Below, piece after piece: positions 6,080-7,462 of a DNA stretch of 7,462 bases. The stretch is from Xanthobacteraceae bacterium (GTDB lineage: Bacteria > Pseudomonadota > Alphaproteobacteria > Rhizobiales > Xanthobacteraceae). How positions within the stretch are numbered: the first letter of the stretch is position 1; each line of letters begins with the position of its first letter. Where the stretch lies: positions 1 through 7,462 of the forward strand of contig JASHYD010000084.1 of the NCBI GenBank assembly GCA_030043175.1, read 5' to 3'. A program made the position numbers and the translations under genes. Below the pieces are notes generated by a model, which saw only the letters and a program-made list of their open reading frames with translations, was not told the origin of the DNA and did no database searches.

Positions 6080-6926
6080 TCCCACACGTAATCGCCATGG
6101 CCGCCGATCAGGTGAGGGCGTGTGTCGCGATTGGCCTGGGAATGGACGATCAGGACTGTCTCGCCAACCTTGGCCGCCAAGGCGTTCTTGCCAGTGAGCG
6201 CGCCGACTTTGCCGTTGAAAACGACATGAGTCGGGATCAGCTTGCGCATGACTTCGACCATGTCGGCATAACCCTCAGGGGAACCATAGGACTTGAATTT
6301 ACCCTTGGCGTCGCGTGTCACATAGAAATCGTTCTCGCCGATGTAGTAGACGCGATCATAATGGAGAGGCTTGCCGGTGCCGTCCTTCAAGCCGTCGCGC
6401 GGCAGCACCATGATGGCGCCGCTTATCCCCGACACGACGTGCCACGGGGTCATGTCCCCCCCGGCGCGCAATGGTAGAGAAATACACCGTTGCGTGTGGC
6501 CTTGAAGCCCAACACGGTCTGCTCGCCCGGGTTGATTAAGGTCAGCTCACCACCGCCGAGCCCGCCGGGTCGCCGCGTGGAAGTCGACGTTGTGGGGCAT
6601 TTTGTTGGTCTTGGGATTCACCAACGTGAGTTCGACATAGTCGCCTTCGTGAACCACCATGAGCGGGCCGGGGATTGAGCCATCGAAGGTCATAGCTTGG
6701 AGTCTGGTGCCCTGTGCGTCGAGCACGATCTCCTTTCCTCGACCACCATCCTGAACTCGACCACCTTCGGCTGCTGTCGTGTCGCCTACTCATGAGCGTG
6801 AACAAACGGCGGCGCAGCGAGATCCACGCTCTCGCGCGGCAGGTTCAGCCCATCGGCCAACGCGGGCGTTGCGGCGACGAGGCCCACCAGGGCCGCCCCG
6901 ATCATCGCTGTTCTTCTCGCCAACAT
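6080..6926 (-). pseudogene. nirK: Copper nitrite reductase (nirK) pseudogene, multiply frameshifted and 3'-truncated
   Basis: Minus-strand remains of a class I NirK, the periplasmic enzyme reducing nitrite to nitric oxide in denitrification. It begins at ATG 6926 with a twin-arginine-like signal (LARRTAMIGAALVG), then [18 protein letters not shown] and a TAG stop (6788-6786) where the family has Gln. Homology resumes in shifted frames: one base lost in an A-run (about 6734-6736), one gained at 6567-6569, one lost in a G-run (6456-6462). Restored, it reads [84 protein letters not shown] and [20 protein letters not shown]. The usual 'VVSGM' copper-ligand Met is Ile (ATA, 6424-6426). After VWET the match stops, so the last ~75-80 residues with the final type-2 copper His are missing. 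No functional protein can result. Confidence 0.92.
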
Positions 6927-7170
6927 CTTCGCTCTCCACTCATGATCTGTACGATCGATAAATGGCAACGTCAGCACGGGTTTCTTGGGGATAGAACTCT
7001 GGCGTCGCTCGGGACATTGGGGTCACGGGACTAAACTGCTCGCGCGATAGGGTGCTGCGGCGCCGCCTCGCGCGCGGCTCATACGGTACTGACTCCCCGT
7101 TCGTTCACCATCACGTTCGTTGGCATTGGGTACCTCACGTTAAAATCGTTGAATCCGTCTGAGTGCCGAT

Positions 7171-7201
7171 CATCGCCCGCGATGGCCAGCTCACGCGTGA
7201 G
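7171..7201. repeat. Two adjacent palindromes
   Basis: CATCGC-CC-GCGATG (7171-7184) is followed five bases later by the perfect 12-base palindrome CTCACGCGTGAG (7190-7201). Both could be protein-binding sites or cruciform seeds. No regulated gene can be tied to them; nirK, the nearest, is dead and about 245 bases away. Confidence 0.4.
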
Positions 7202-7338
7202 ATGCCTCACACGGGGAAAAATAATTTTCGATCAAGGTCGCTCTCGTGCCATCGCTACGTAACTTCGTTGCCGCAAGTACCTCCCACGGCGTCGACGCTC
7301 TCGCCAGCATGGTGGCGAGTCAGCTTCGGACGCTGTTT

Positions 7339-7359
7339 GCATCTCTCGCGGAGAGGTGC
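7339..7359 (+). repeat. 9-bp hairpin with GCG loop
   Basis: Bases 7339-7347 pair with 7351-7359 (core CTCTC/GAGAG, outer GCA/TGC, one T-G wobble) around a three-base GCG loop. The right arm overlaps GGAGAGGTGCCCGAG (7350-7364), which looks like the first 15 bases of a bacterial tRNA-Ser. No T-run follows, so it is not an obvious terminator. Confidence 0.35.
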
Positions 7360-7462
7360 CCGAGCCTCACCACCTGCGGATGATGGGGTGCGCTGTACAA
7401 GCAGGCCCGGTCGGGTTTCTCCGTCGATCACGGTGTCGGCAGCCTATCCCCAGATAAGCTCC

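Larger units (their letters stand above)
6927..7462. other. 536 bases upstream of nirK with no recognised gene
   Basis: On the minus strand this would be the nirK promoter side. I find no standard TTGAT-N4-ATCAA FNR/NNR box near the start; the nearest candidate has one good half (ATCAA, 7230-7234) about 300 bases away. CGTTCGTT occurs twice (about 7099 and 7117). Two adjacent palindromes lie at 7171-7201, an AT-rich inverted repeat (GAAAA-N4-TTTTC) at 7216-7229, and a 9-bp hairpin at 7339-7359 that overlaps a tRNA-Ser-like 15-mer. A 46-codon minus-strand frame (about 7080-7230) has no good start and I do not recognise it. It looks like intergenic or eroded DNA. Confidence 0.4.

Noticed and set aside
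6097..6477. 126-codon plus-strand frame over the nirK remnant
   Set aside because: Antisense to well-conserved NirK sequence; no independent protein similarity recognised.
7221..7234. FNR/NNR-type box upstream of nirK
   Set aside because: Only one half (ATCAA) fits TTGAT-N4-ATCAA, and it lies about 300 bases from the nirK start, too far for a normal activator site.
1..7462. CRISPR array, tandem-repeat array or defence cassette
   Set aside because: No regularly spaced repeats and no nuclease, toxin-antitoxin or phage-like genes were seen in reading both strands.

Overview
The window reads as GC-rich proteobacterial DNA. It is most likely from an alphaproteobacterium of the Bradyrhizobium/Rhodopseudomonas type. 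That guess rests on the close agreement of a decayed nirK gene with class I copper nitrite reductases of that group (from memory, no search run) and on the general look of the protein families. The mixture of four intact genes with a multiply broken nirK, a transporter tail and a transposase scrap points to an accessory, rearranged stretch rather than a conserved operon.

Layout, left to right. (1) 1-148, minus strand: a fragment of an ISL3-type transposase running off the left edge. (2) 367-1392, plus: a secreted cyclase-family (PF04199) metal-dependent hydrolase. (3) 1393-1837: a 445-base gap with three closely spaced GC-rich hairpins and, just before the next gene, a sequence close to the terminal repeat of IS6-type elements. 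(4) 1838-2881, plus: an exported SMP-30/gluconolactonase-type beta-propeller. (5) 2882-3007: a short convergent gap with a hairpin that pairs best in the minus-strand transcript. (6) 3008-4231, minus: a secreted alpha/beta hydrolase (esterase-like). (7) 4232-4460: a divergent region with several inverted repeats. (8) 4461-4727, plus: the last ~88 codons of a major facilitator transporter, 14 bases ahead of (9) 4742-5953, plus: a Tat-exported alkaline-phosphatase-superfamily enzyme with the full set of phosphonoacetate-hydrolase (PhnA)-like active-site residues. (10) 6080-6926, minus: a nirK pseudogene with one nonsense codon, three frameshifts, loss of a copper ligand and a missing C-terminus. 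(11) 6927-7462: no gene recognised, only palindromes and a short tRNA-Ser-like motif.

How it fits together. All four intact genes appear to encode exported hydrolases (Sec, lipoprotein or Tat signals), suggesting periplasmic breakdown of small organic compounds, but nothing in the sequence ties them to one pathway and they are not one operon. The phosphodiesterase probably once followed its own transporter gene. I do not see a clearly novel multi-gene system. The points most worth following are the possible periplasmic PhnA-like enzyme, the nirK decay series, and the structured intergenic regions.
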